Source of the DNA: Glandiceps talaboti | Lineage: Eukaryota; Hemichordata; Enteropneusta; Spengelidae | Length of the DNA stretch: 64,000 nt | Assembly (NCBI RefSeq): GCF_964340395.1 | Contig: NC_135552.1 | Location: forward strand, 2,893,017 to 2,957,016 | Reading direction: 5' to 3' | Shown here: positions 12,638 to 24,400 of the stretch, piece after piece | Layout of the letters: every line of letters starts with the position of its first letter | How positions within the stretch are numbered: the first letter of the stretch is position 1 | The notes under the pieces: model-generated | The model's input: the letters and a program-made list of their open reading frames with translations, nothing else | Database searches by the model: none | What the model was told of the DNA's origin: nothing | Translations under genes and position numbers: made by a program

Positions 12638-13394
12638 AAAAAACATGTATACACTGGAAACAATTGATGTGTTTACCACTTGACATGATCAGATATAGTG
12701 CTGGTCGCGAAGTTGAAATAGCTGCCAAGAGTGTGCCGAGGATTGTGGGATATATAATCAATTTCCGTCATGCAGTCCAACTTCCGTCAAGCAAAAAGAA
12801 AGTTTTGTCCTCGCATATTAATGTTTCGTCCCCAAACATTAATGTTGCATCCTGTGTTAAGTAAATCTTGTCGATTATAAAAGGAGGTTGTACGGTGACA
12901 AATGTTGTTTCTGCAGTCAGAGTATAAGATTGTAATTGACTTAAATTCTTATTCCGGCTTGACATTTACATACTTTTTCCACAAATTCAGAGTTTTTTCA
13001 CGAAAACTTGGTGTACTGCTCTAAGGATTAATAATTTGCAATGAGGTATTTTAAGTCTTGTTAGAAAACTTTAGAAAAAACGGTTCCAATGTTTCAAACA
13101 TTGCACCAACAATTAAACATTTTATCCCGCAACTTAAATGTTATCACTCGAAAATAAAGTTTGGGCCACACGAATAAAAATTATCGTTTCGCAAATTAAT
13201 TTTCTGCTCTGTAAAAAGAATTTATTTGTCACAGAAATTGTAGTTTTTTGCTTTGGTATTTCTATATTGACCCAAGAAATTAATGTTTTGTCATATGAAA
13301 TAAAAGTGTTATCCTTTTATTAAATATTTTGCCCTCAAAATTAGTTTTCGTTATAGCACAAATTTAGTTTTCGTCTGTCACCTGTGGGCCACCA

Positions 13395-15553
13395 TACTAA
13401 ATGGCCTCCTCCATCGTCTTCTTTTCAAAAAAGTTTTCAGCTTTGGAGGTACGTGTCTCCTTCCAATCACTAGCAATCGCGGTGGTGATAATGTCTTTCT
13501 CCCTAACGAAGATGGAAGGTGGCTGGCTAAAGTACCTCCCTGTATAGGTTTAATAACACGTGTGAAATCCACATCCTTTGTAAAGTAATCTCGTTTGGAC
13601 CGTTAGTGTAGTTGGTTATCACTGTTATTTTAAGATTATAACATATCATTGTACCTTATAAATTTATATCTCCTCTGTAGGTGACAGCAGGGGTGGCTAA
13701 AATAATTCTGGCGTAACCTTTCTGCTTTATCAATTAATGATTTGTTTCATGTAGCAGAACTCAATAATGTACTAGTATCGGTTTGATGAATTTGTGTTAC
13801 AGATTGTTATGGACCACTGTACTGGCTTAAAAAACATTAAACTACATGTATATGTCGAATATGTATGCATTTTCATAGGGGGTATATATATGCAATATGC
13901 ACTGTAAAATTCTAACAGAAAAAAACACTGTGTTAGTGTGTATATATAGATGTGTTCTATGCTTCAGTGTTAGCAAACATTTTGAGTAGCTCACCCCTTC
14001 ACTCCCCAGTTTTTGAGTAACCACCCCCCGTCGAATTCTAGCTTAGGATTTTGAGTGAACCCCCTTCCCCCCCCCCTTCCGATTCCTCCGACCCCCAGGT
14101 CACAAATAATGACGGCTCCCATAGCTAGGTACTCTGGTACACTAAATTATCTTTGCAATCTTACAATGTGGCATACACTGGCATAATTGTCAAAGTTGTC
14201 AATGATTAATTTGTCACGTGGCACATTGTTAGTGGGGGTGGGGTGTGCCAAGAGTCACATAACGTACAAAAGGACAGGACGTGTAGACAAGGTCCAGGCC
14301 AACTAAACTGCTGAAGGTATTGTCGAGTATAGATATCATAATATTGGTTCTCTCAAATATCAAGTCTTCTGTTAACCGGCCTGAAGATGAACCTTCTTTA
14401 CTCTGTTGGCACAGAATATCCGAGGTCTGTATCACAGTTACGTTTATCAAGCTATCGTTCAGTGTTGTTTGTGTTTTTTCTTCAGACGTTCGACCTTTGC
14501 TTCAAGTGCACTTTGTATTTTGAAATGTGCAAATCAATAGCTCACTATCAAATCAATAGCCAACCCTCTAGGCTAGTTCTGATCCCGGGTTTCAGATTTA
14601 TCCTATCTGTAGACTTGAAAATAACTATCGCTACTCTATTCCGCCATCCTGACTGACATTTTGAATTTTTGGATTTCCGCTGCCGAAAGAACAGAGAATA
14701 AATTAAAAAAAATAAAAACGTAAGTTAAGATAGAGGGATAGGTGTAAGTAGCGATAGTTCTTGAAGTCTAGTGGTAGGCTATTTCAGGTCACGAACTTTA
14801 ATTCAATTACAGTTGCAATTTATCTAAAAGTTAACATTGAAATTGGACGTTTAGCCTACATACTCGTTATTTTCGTCCATTGTTAAAACACGCACGTTTA
14901 TTATTGTTTCAAGGTACGGACCTAAAATCACTTCTTATTCTATCTATATACGCGAAGACTCGTTTTTGCGACCAGAAAATTATCACGATTATGCGAATAT
15001 ATCTATCTCAAGTAATTCAAACAAACATTTCAGCCGTGTAACAGGCACTTGTATGAAACAAATATTTTTCCGTACCTTTTACTTCGCTAGAGGGCGCTAT
15101 TTCAGGTGTATTGAAGAAACCCTAAACCATAACTCTTGTGTTGGCTGTGTAAAACACGCCCTGGAGTATGAAGCCAAAAGGAGCACCAAATTGTTATGAA
15201 GACTAGTACGAATAGCTCAATGGTAGTGTGAGAAGTAAAAGTTGAAAGAGATGATGGGTTAGTTCCACCTCGAAGACATACAGATTTGACGATAATGCAA
15301 AGTTTGTACAGTAGACATGTGTAGAGTAGAGAGTACATCATGAAAGCTGAGACCGGTGTAAATTTACGTAATCGTTGCGTTTGAGATCAGTAGACTCCAC
15401 TTCCTATCGTAAAATGCATTGACAGGTAAGTTGAGTTGATAACGATTTTGCTATGTAAAAAACATGGTCCAGTATGCATTTATAGCTAGTAGTTTTTAAC
15501 ATTTTCATTTTGAAAACGTAATAGCAGCCGCCACATGAAATGTCATCATATAC
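13395..15553. other. Gene-free stretch
   Basis: I see no coding signal. It contains a pyrimidine-rich strip near 14050, a loose inverted repeat with CTATCGCTACT at about 14628 and AGTAGCGATAG at about 14748 (a possible small MITE), and a tRNA-like sequence at 15211-15270. Confidence 0.4.
15211..15270 (+). other. tRNA-like sequence (possible SINE head or tRNA relic)
   Basis: TAGCTCAATGGTAG at 15213-15226 fits a Pol III A box, and GGTTAGTTCCA at 15257-15267 is a degenerate B box at normal spacing. No cloverleaf could be drawn with confidence, so this is a relic at best. Confidence 0.3.
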
Positions 15554-15753
15554 AGTATGTATGTATGTATGTATGTATGTATGTATGTATGTATGTATGT
15601 ATGTATGTATGTATGTATGTATGTATGTATGTATGTATGTATGTATGTATGTATGTATGTATGTATGTATGTATGTATGTATGTATGTATGTATGTATGT
15701 ATGTATGTATGTATGTATGTATGTATGTATGTATGTATGTATGTATGTATGTA
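15554..15753. repeat. (TATG)n microsatellite, about 50 units
   Basis: A perfect TATG run of about 200 bases ends at the GTAGAAAGAAATGCATAAGG terminus of the neighbouring Penelope-type fragment. All the CMYV/THIY reading frames here are artefacts. Confidence 0.97.
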
Positions 15754-16020
15754 GAAAGAAATGCATAAGGAACTAATAAACCAGTCCGTATATATAGCTG
15801 TTAAATCCGACGTTTCGAATAAATATTCTTTTTCAAAGGAAAAATTGGCGAGACAGAGAAATGCCAGGTGAAAACCCGAACATTTTTAAATATAATGGAA
15901 CAAAACCGCGCGTGATATAAATAAACGGTTATACGTGGGATAAGTTCTTAAATTCGCACGCACCTAATAGAACCCAATAGAATACGCCTGAAATTTAAAA
16001 AAATACCCAATAATCATGAT
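15754..16020 (-). mobile_element. Penelope-type element 3' terminal fragment
   Basis: On the - strand: TTTCAGGCGTATTCTATTGG, CGTATAACCGTTTATTTATA, then TATTTATTCGAAACGTCGG and TTCCTTATGCATTTC. This is the same order as downstream of the GIY-YIG remnant on the - strand at about 6110-5900. No coding part remains, and (TATG)n arrays flank both ends. Confidence 0.7.
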
Positions 16021-16031
16021 AATTAGATTGG

Positions 16032-16290
16032 GTATGTATGTATGTATGTATGTATGTATGTATGTATGTATGTATGTATGTATGTATGTATGTATGTATG
16101 TATGTATGTATGTATGTATGTATGTATGTATGTATGTATGTATGTATGTATGTATGTATGTATGTATGTATGTATGTATGTATGTATGTATGTATGTATG
16201 TATGTATGTATGTATGTATGTATGTATGTATGTATGTATGTATGTATGTATGTATGTATGTATGTATGTATGTATGTATGTATGTATGTA
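16032..16290. repeat. (TATG)n microsatellite, about 65 units
   Basis: A perfect TATG run of about 258 bases passes into TA-rich sequence on the right. It is the longest microsatellite in the window. Confidence 0.97.
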
Positions 16291-16397
16291 TATATGTGTG
16301 TATATATATATTATATATTATATATATATGTATGTATATATAATATATATAATATATATATATTATATATGTATATATATATGTATATATATACAAA

Positions 16398-16479
<82 letters not shown>

Positions 16480-16480
16480 G
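16291..16480. repeat. TA-rich low-complexity tract
   Basis: (TA)n interspersed with TATATG and TAATATA units, joining the TATG array to the palindrome. Confidence 0.95.
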
Positions 16481-16634
16481 TTTTGGTAGTACTGGAACTC
16501 TTTCTTGGGTGTAACTCGGAGTTTCACGCATATTGCGATCATCAGACAGTCTGATGATCATCAGTGTCTGATGATCGCAATATGCGTGAAACTCCGAGTT
16601 ACACCCAAGAAAGAGTTCCAGTACTACCAAAACT
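16479..16634. repeat. Perfect palindrome with 70-bp arms and 16-bp spacer
   Basis: AGTTTTGGTAGTACTGGAAC... (16479-16548) recurs as an exact reverse complement at 16565-16634. It is embedded in (TA)n. Each arm carries the hammerhead-like core CTGATGA...GAAAC once (right arm on +, left arm on -), so the palindrome looks like a head-to-head junction of two identical element ends. Confidence 0.9.
16564..16604 (+). ncRNA. Candidate minimal hammerhead ribozyme
   Basis: The sequence can be laid out as a hammerhead: stem I GTGT (16564-16567) with ACAC (16601-16604), core CTGATGA (16568-16574), stem II CGCA-ATA-TGCG (16576-16586), core GAAA (16588-16591), short stem III ACT-CCG-AGT (16591-16599) and cleavage after T16600. 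Weak points are a U-U mismatch at the base of stem II, a GUU cleavage triplet and only 3 bp in stem III. Small-stem-III hammerheads are known in Penelope-like elements, whose fragments flank this site. Activity is inferred, not shown. Confidence 0.45.
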
Positions 16635-16691
16635 ATTACGCTCTGCCACTGCGGTATAGAGCACTGTCTTAGCAGATTGATACTCACCGAG

Positions 16692-16725
<34 letters not shown>

Positions 16726-16727
16726 AC

Positions 16728-16832
16728 CTGGCATTTCTCTGTCTTGCCAATTTTTCCTTTGAAAAAGAATATTTATTCGAAACGTCGGATTTAACAGCTA
16801 TATATACGGACTGGTTTATTAGTTCCTTATGC

Positions 16833-16836
<4 letters not shown>
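16728..16836 (+). mobile_element. Penelope-type element 3' terminal fragment
   Basis: CACCTGGCATTTCTCTGTC, TATTTATTCGAAACGTCGG, ACGGACTGGTTTATTAGTTCC and TTATGCATTT in the + direction match the - strand copy at 15754-16020 almost exactly. Flanked by (TA)n at about 16695-16722 and 16837-16915. Confidence 0.7.

Positions 16837-16915
<79 letters not shown>
16837..16915. repeat. (TA)n microsatellite
   Basis: A TA run that starts directly at the GCATTT end of the Penelope-type fragment. Confidence 0.95.
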
Positions 16916-16916
<1 letters not shown>

Positions 16917-17441
16917 TTATCGTACAGAAGCTATCAAGGTATAAAGGCGGTACAGTCAATTTCTTTTTCGATCGGTAGCGGGAGGAGAACAAACAAGGAC
17001 GTATTGTGGCGCATGGCGGGGAAGTCCTGATTTTGATACAGTGGGAGGGGAAATATGGAATTGGAGGGGGAGGGGCACGGGGGATACTGTTATACTATGC
17101 ATTGTCAGTACAGTGAACACAGTACATCTGTTTTTTTAGGTACGGGATAGCTAGGTAAATGATTCCGGCAGTGGACAGTTGGGCAAGTTGAAACCCAGTG
17201 ATCTGGGAGGGAGAGGAAGGGACAGATATCCTTCACTACCAGTGGGGGGGAGGCTAGGGCACAGAGCACAAGGACTGCTAAACACCCTCCCACATTTTTT
17301 TTTTTGGGGGGGGGGTTCTATTCTATCTCTCTATTCTATCTCTCGAATAACATAATTAGAGAAAACCACAAATCTGCTCGTTGGCTGCAACTGTAAAGGC
17401 TCAATCTTTGTAAAATACCAGTCGAGACCTAAAAAATTAAT

Positions 17442-17957
17442 GGGTCCGGTTATCCGACCCTACCTAGTTTTTCACTGTCGACCCTAAACATTCACTTTAA
17501 AAGACAATATAAAACTGTTCCTCCAAGCTGTAATGGCTGTACATCTGATGGGAAGAAACCAATAACACAGAGACTATATGGAAAACAATGGAAAACATTA
17601 ACTACCTGAAGTAGACTCTCACATATGAAAAAAAGTCTACTTACCCCACCTATCCTAAAATTGAGCGTAATGCCTAACAAAAAAAAAGCTGTGTAGTTCC
17701 GATTGCGATTTTAGAATAGATAGGGTAGGTATATTTTTTGTTCTAGTTCAGGTTATGTTTTCCGGGTTTTTTTTTTATTATATTATCTCTGTGTTATTGG
17801 TTTCAGATGTACAGCCACGTGGAAGAACAGTTTTATATTGTCTTTTCAAGTTGATGTCAGTTTCGGTATCCACTGTTTCTTGCGAGACTTCATAATTTTC
17901 GCGATTTCATTTTTTTCCGAATAAGTAAAAAAGTTTAGGATCGGGTAACCGGAACCA
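17442..17957. mobile_element. Palindromic MITE, about 0.5 kb
   Basis: GGGTCCGGTTATCCGACCC at the left end matches inverted GGATCGGGTAACCGGAACC at the right end. Internal landmarks also pair (CAATATAAAACTGTTCC with the inverted copy near 17828; ACCAATAACACAGAGA with the inverted copy near 17787). No coding capacity. A half copy of the same family lies at 30620-30960. Confidence 0.7.
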
Positions 17958-18021
17958 AACAATTTTGTTTTACCTATTTATCAATACTAGGCCTAATCGG
18001 AACTACGCTAGCCCTAATAAA

Positions 18022-18068
18022 AAACCCTTTTTAAAAAATAAAAAATAAAAAATAAAAAATAAAAAATA
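18022..18068. repeat. (AAAAAT)n short tandem repeat
   Basis: About seven AAAAAT/AAAATA units followed by AAGCCC. From 16916 to 18938 I otherwise see no gene, only the palindromic MITE and G- or T-homopolymers. Confidence 0.85.
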
Positions 18069-18938
18069 AGCCCATTGAGTTGTATAAATCACAATCACAA
18101 CACTTCTACTTCTGTTTGAGTAATCTGTTTTTCAATCCCCTCCAATTCGCCGTATATTTTATCCAACGTGATCAATTTACACCATGGTTTTACATTTCCA
18201 TTTCCGTCTGGAGTACCTGATTGTACTGGCATTGTATCGTAAATTTAAAACTCCCTATGTTAACCATTGATTTTCAATATCCTTGCACAAATCGTTCTCC
18301 GACAAATTTCATTTTCCTTGGATTCTTTCTCTCTTTCCTCTTACTTATCACTTTGTATGTTTCATTCTTTCAGCCTTATTATATAATGGACGTTAGTTAT
18401 TGAATATGTCTTACACGAATGAAAGATATCACCAAAGAAAGTCGCGTGACCTGTGCAGCTGTGAAAATACCAACGAGTTAAGTGGCATCATCACATGATC
18501 GAATGGACTGCGTGACCTCAGAACTTTCGATTTCTGGAGATTCTGGTTATTCGCAGTGTACGTGTGTGTTCACATAAGATATCGTGCATATTAATCTTAT
18601 TTTGTCACCACTGGAAGTGTAGGTACGAGAAGTCCGACACGGTTAGTAAAATATATCGTAGTTTGTGATGCAAGCCTTTGAATACAGCAAATCGTACAAC
18701 TTAGAGTTACACGTTTGTCCCCCCGTTTCTCTAAGTTACGTACACATGTACGTGCAAAGGCATATAACGGATATACCACTTGAGTTCCGCTATTTCGAAA
18801 ACATACAACTTTATTTTTATGCCACAGAGAATTTTTTGTAAGTGGTGTTCGTTTGTTGAATCTACACGTATAAATGGTCCAATTATTATGTGGTGCAATT
18901 ACTAGTAAGTTCGTAGTGTGAAACGAACTGCATGTAAT

Positions 18939-19127
18939 GGTATGCCCACAGTCACTTGTGAGCTAATATTCTATTCCAGAATGGTAATATTTTTAGTCTA
19001 GGGTGATCATAATACAAAATAATGACGCACTTAGGTATATACAATATTTCAAAAAATACTGTTGTCAGTTACTGTTTCGAATTATTCTGGAATAGAATAT
19101 TAGCTCACAAGTGATAGTGGGTATGCC
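18939..19127. mobile_element. Small MITE with ~45-bp inverted ends
   Basis: GGTATGCCCACAGTCACTTG...ATTCTATTCCAGAAT recurs inverted at about 19082-19127. The 189-bp element has no coding capacity. Confidence 0.75.
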
Positions 19128-19252
19128 TGTCTGTAGATGCAATATTTGTACTTTGTAGGCTTTGCTGTGATTTTGAGGGATTTTTTGTCTGTTGTTGTGC
19201 CTTTTTTCATTCCGATATTATCCTGAATCAAATACTACAATTCCTGACATGG

Positions 19253-21060
19253 CACAGGAGAATATTACATGACTAGTAGCTAGGTCAGGGCACAGGAGAA
19301 TATTACATGACTAGCTAGGTCAGGGCACAGGAGAATATTACATGACTAGTAGCTAGGTCAGGGCACAGGAGAATATTACATGACTAGTAGCTAGGTCAGG
19401 GCACAGGAGAATATTACATGACTAGCTAGGCCAGGGCACAGGAGAATATTACATGACTAGTAGCTAGGTCAGGGCACAGGAGAATATTACATGACTAGTA
19501 GCTAGGTCAGGGCACATGAGAATATTACATGACTAGCTAGGTCAGGGCACAGGAGAATATTACATGACTAGTAGCTAGGTCAGGGCACAGGAGAATATTA
19601 CATGACTAGCTAGGCCAGGGCACAGGAGAATATTACATGACTAGCTAGGCCAGGGCACAGGAGAATATTACATGACTAGTAGCTAGGTCAGGGCACAGGA
19701 GAATATTACATGACTAGCTAGGTCAGGGCACAGGAGAATATTACATGACTAGTAGCTAGGTCAGGGCACAGGAGAATATTACATGACTAGCTAGGTCAGG
19801 GCACAGGAGAATATTACATGACTAGTAGCTAGGTCAGGGCACAGGAGAATATTACATGACTAGCTAGGTCAGGGCACAGGAGAATATTACATGACTAGCT
19901 AGGTCAGGGCACAGGAGAATATTACATGACTAGTAGCTAGGTCAGGGCACAGGAGAATATTACATGACTAGTAGCTAGGTCAGGGCACAGGAGAATATTA
20001 CATGACTAGCTAGGCCAGGGCACAGGAGAATATTACATGACTAGTAGCTAGGTCAGGGCACAGGAGAATATTACATGACTAGTAGCTAGGTCAGGGCACA
20101 TGAGAATATTACATGACTAGCTAGGTCAGGGCACAGGAGAATATTACATGACTAGTAGCTAGGTCAGGGCACAGGAGAATATTACATGACTAGCTAGGCC
20201 AGGGCACAGGAGAATATTACATGACTAGCTAGGCCAGGGCACAGGAGAATATTACATGACTAGTAGCTAGGTCAGGGCACAGGAGAATATTACATGACTA
20301 GCTAGGTCAGGGCACAGGAGAATATTACATGACTAGTAGCTAGGTCAGGGCACAGGAGAATATTACATGACTAGCTAGGTCAGGGCACAGGAGAATATTA
20401 CATGACTAGTAGCTAGGTCAGGGCACAGGAGAATATTACATGACTAGCTAGGTCAGGGCACAGGAGAATATTACATGACTAGCTAGGTCAGGGCACAGGA
20501 GAATATTACATGACTAGTAGCTAGGTCAGGGCACAGGAGAATGTTACATGACTACTAGCTAGGTCAGGGCACAGGAGAATATTACATGACTAGTAGCTAG
20601 GTCAGGGCACAGGAGAATATTACATGACTAGCTAGGTCAGGGCACAGGAGAATATTACATGACTAGTAGCTAGGTCAGGGCACAGGAGAATATTACATGA
20701 CTAGTAGCTAGGTCAGGGCACAGGAGAATATTACATGACTAGCTAGGCCAGGGCACAGGAGAATATTACATGACTAGTAGCTAGGTCAGGGCACAGGAGA
20801 ATGTTACATGACTAGCTAGGTCAGGGCACAGGAGAATATTACATGACTAGTAGCTAGGTCAGGGCACAGGAGAATATTACATGACTAGTAGCTAGGTCAG
20901 GGCACAGGAGAATATTACATGACTAGTAGCTAGGTCAGGGCACAGGAGAATGTTACATGACTAGCTAGGCCAGGGCACAGGAGAATATTACAGTTACATG
21001 ACTAGCTAGGCCAGGGCACAGGAGAATATTACATGACTAGCTAGGTCAGGGCACAGGAGA
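19253..21060. repeat. 38/35-bp minisatellite with a 16-unit higher-order repeat
   Basis: Units CACAGGAGAATATTACATGA-CTAG(TAG)CTAGGTCAGGG occur in a 38-bp and a 35-bp form that differ by one TAG. About 49 units. The rare CACATGAG variant recurs at about 19513 and 20097, 584 bases apart, which equals eight long plus eight short units. The order of long, short and GGCC variants is the same in both blocks. It lies just upstream of the first MRH-gene exon. Confidence 0.95.
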
Positions 21061-21439
21061 CCATTTTACAATTACATGGCACCTTGCAATACAATACAGA
21101 TAAATTCATATGCAATTTTATGTTGTACTAAGAATAGAAGAGGGCTCTCGAGGGGTTAATACCCCCAAGTATAAACACGGTATGCACACAGGCCATAGTA
21201 GTGAACCAAGTACAGCATAAATTAGAATACATTCATGTACACATCTGCTTACACACACCCATAGCACCCACATGTACATGTACAGTACCCACCCTCCCCC
21301 CACACACATTAACACACACTGCTAATATATCATATACTAACACATTATTTTCAGCGTTTCAAATTATTTACATGATACCAAATTTGATTGAATACAAACT
21401 GTAAGACTTTTATTAATATTGAGCATTGTTTATTTCAGA

Positions 21440-24400
21440 CATCAAAGACTACAAGAACTACTTACACATATTGATGGCAGTATCCTGATATATTGGGATT
21501 TATATCATATATGTACCCGAAGTTTGGAATAATGAATTGCAAACAAGTTGTTGAGTTGATTGCATTGGTTGCAGTATCAATGGTGCCTAGATATGTGCTG
21601 TCTCAGACATGTGTAGCACTAGAACCTCCTGATCACTGTAGCTGTGATTTTAAAGATGCCAATGGTGTGTCACAGGGGCTTGTAACTATGAAACCTCTTG
21701 ACAGCCACACTACTCCACTGTAAGTATATAATCAATGCATATTGACCACCGAAACACTCAATAACCATACATGTCAAGATCTTATCATGCAGTGGTACTG
21801 CAAACAATATCCCTTTATTAGTTTCAGCTTGTGAAGTTCACCACTTTAGGTCACCAGTCTCATTATACAGTATAAATATAAAGATACAGAAAACAATTGG
21901 AAGAGAGTTAGAAATGAGATAAATATCACAAAACCTCAACTAAATATTAGCTATGATCTTAAAACTAAGTGCAATAATTTGATTTGATTCTGGATTGTGT
22001 TGACAGCAGTACAAGTCAGCAACATTGTAGTTAAAGGGGTAATGATGTTAATATGGAGCAATAGATTTGCACCCAGTAGCATCTAAATATAGGACAAACT
22101 CTAGATAAAAATGAAAAGTTGACATAAATGTTCACTTCCTTTCAGTAGAATGTTTCAAGTAACTTACAAGTATCAATGCAAAGAAATTGGCATGTATATG
22201 GAACACTCTTAGCAGTGTGTGAACTTAAGGGAAAATGACTACTGGTCATAAGGACCAACATGTAGTAAATGCTGCTGGTCCTTAAGGAAAACTGCTGGTC
22301 CATACTCAATGCAGTTCACGTTCACGACCTGTATCTACATCACCCCAGCCCCCCCACCCCACTTACAGATCAAATGATTTTGAACTTTAATATGATACAA
22401 CATATCTTTTGATATACTAAAGTAAAAGAGAGTACAACGAATTGTTTACTATCCACTATTATTTCATCAATCTGTTCTTACAATTGAAAATTTCCACTCA
22501 CAGAGTCAAAAAATATCTTGGAAGCAAATTTTGGATTCACAGCCAAGTAATTTTTGACTCTGTGAGTAGAGATTTTCATTTGTAACTATGAACCCAGAGA
22601 CTATAAATATTCATTCTCGCATTATCTGTTCCTATAGACTATAATATTGGTCTGAGACTGAATGTATTCATTCCACCATAGAAATACAGATCCATAGATT
22701 GTAGATAATATGGGTGAATTAATCATTAAATCCACATTATCTGCAATCTCAAAGAGATCACAGTCTTCTCCTTCCTCACTGTACGATTCACTAAATTCTG
22801 AATCACATAATCCAAAGTCAGATTCATCATCTGTGTCAACAGTTGATGTAGCTTTCCCACTCTTAGCGAACTTAGACCCACAAATTCATCACAGCAGAAT
22901 TTTCCCATGGGTATTCTAATAGCTAGTATATTTATTCGAGATGAAATATGTTTACTTTGTTGCTGAATGCGCACCGTTCAAAAGGCGAAATCAGCGAGTA
23001 CGAGTATGGTAGGCTAAAATATGCCGTCGATGCATCATGCATGTCGACTGTATTGTAATGCTTCGTGTCGGCAAATAATAAAAAATCAGATAAATAAGTC
23101 ATTGAATATGAAACACGCGACATTACAAGTGTCTAGTCTAGCTGTTTTGATTTATTTTGCCATAATATGGGGACATAATATTTAGCATTTATACCCACAG
23201 ACACTGACAATTAGTCAGGAAGTGTGAGTAATTATCGGTAAATGTTGGTTAATAAGACATGTAGACTGTAGTTTTTGTTTACTGATGTCTATTACAACCA
23301 CCAGCAATGTATTTTTTCACAATGCTGTTGAGTTTTATTCACCTGTCGACTACGCTCGTCATAGCCTTAGTGCTAACGACTTCTCCTTATGACATCACAA
23401 AATCGCGTGGTCTAGGTGGGACCGGAAATACCCGAAAACTCTCGAAGTAAATCCGAAGAGAATTTGCAGACACTATTTTAAAGTTTTAAAACCAGAATGT
23501 CGTCTAGCAAAATAGCAATAGTGAATGTGAGCATTTTGAATCACGTACCTTTAACTCCAACAAAGTCACTTGGGGTATTCTTAACTCCCGTCTAAGTCAC
23601 TTGGGGTATTCTTAACTCCAGTTTAAATCACTTGGGGTATTCTTAACTCCAGTCTAAATCACTTGGGGTATTCTTAACTCCAGTTTAAATCACTTGGGGT
23701 ATTCTTAACTCCAGTCTAAGTCACTTGGGGTATTCTTAACTCCAGTCTAAATCACTCGGGGTATTCTCAACTCCAGTGTAAGTCACTTGGGGTATTCTCA
23801 ACTCCAGTTTAAGTCACTTGGGGTATTCTTAACTCCAGTTTAAGTCACTTGGGGTATTCTTAACTCCAGTTTAAGTCACTTGGGGTATTCTTAACTCCAG
23901 TCTAAATCACTTGGGGTATTCTTAACTCCAGTCTAAGTCACTTGGGGTATTCTTAACTCCAGTGTAAGTCACTTGGGGTATTCTTAACTCCAGTGTAACT
24001 CACTTGGGGTATTCTCAACTCCAGTTTAAGTCACTTGGGGTATTCTAAACTCCAGTTTAAGTCACTTGGGGTATTCTTAACTCCAGTGTAAGTCACTTGG
24101 GGTATTCTCAACTCCAGTGTAAGTCACTTGGGGTATTCTTAACTCCAGTTTAAGTCACTTGGGGTATTCTCAACTCCCATCTAAGTCACTTGGGGTATTC
24201 TTAACTCCAGTTTAAGTCACTTGGGGTATTCTTAACTCCAGTCTAAATCACTTGGAGTATTCTTAACTCCAGTCTAAGTCACTTGGGGTATTCTTAACTC
24301 CAGTTTAAGTCACTTGGGGTATTCTTAACTCCAGTCTAAATCACTTGGGGTATTCTTAACTCCAGTCTAAGTCACTTGGGGTATTCTTAACTCCCGTCTA

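Noticed and set aside
13586-13617. tRNA-like GGACCGTTAGTGTAGTTGGTTATCAC segment
   Set aside because: It resembles a tRNA A-box arm, but no B box or acceptor pairing follows.
15404-16687. Reading frames rich in CMYV, THIY or IYIY
   Set aside because: Direct translation of (TATG)n and (TA)n arrays on both strands.
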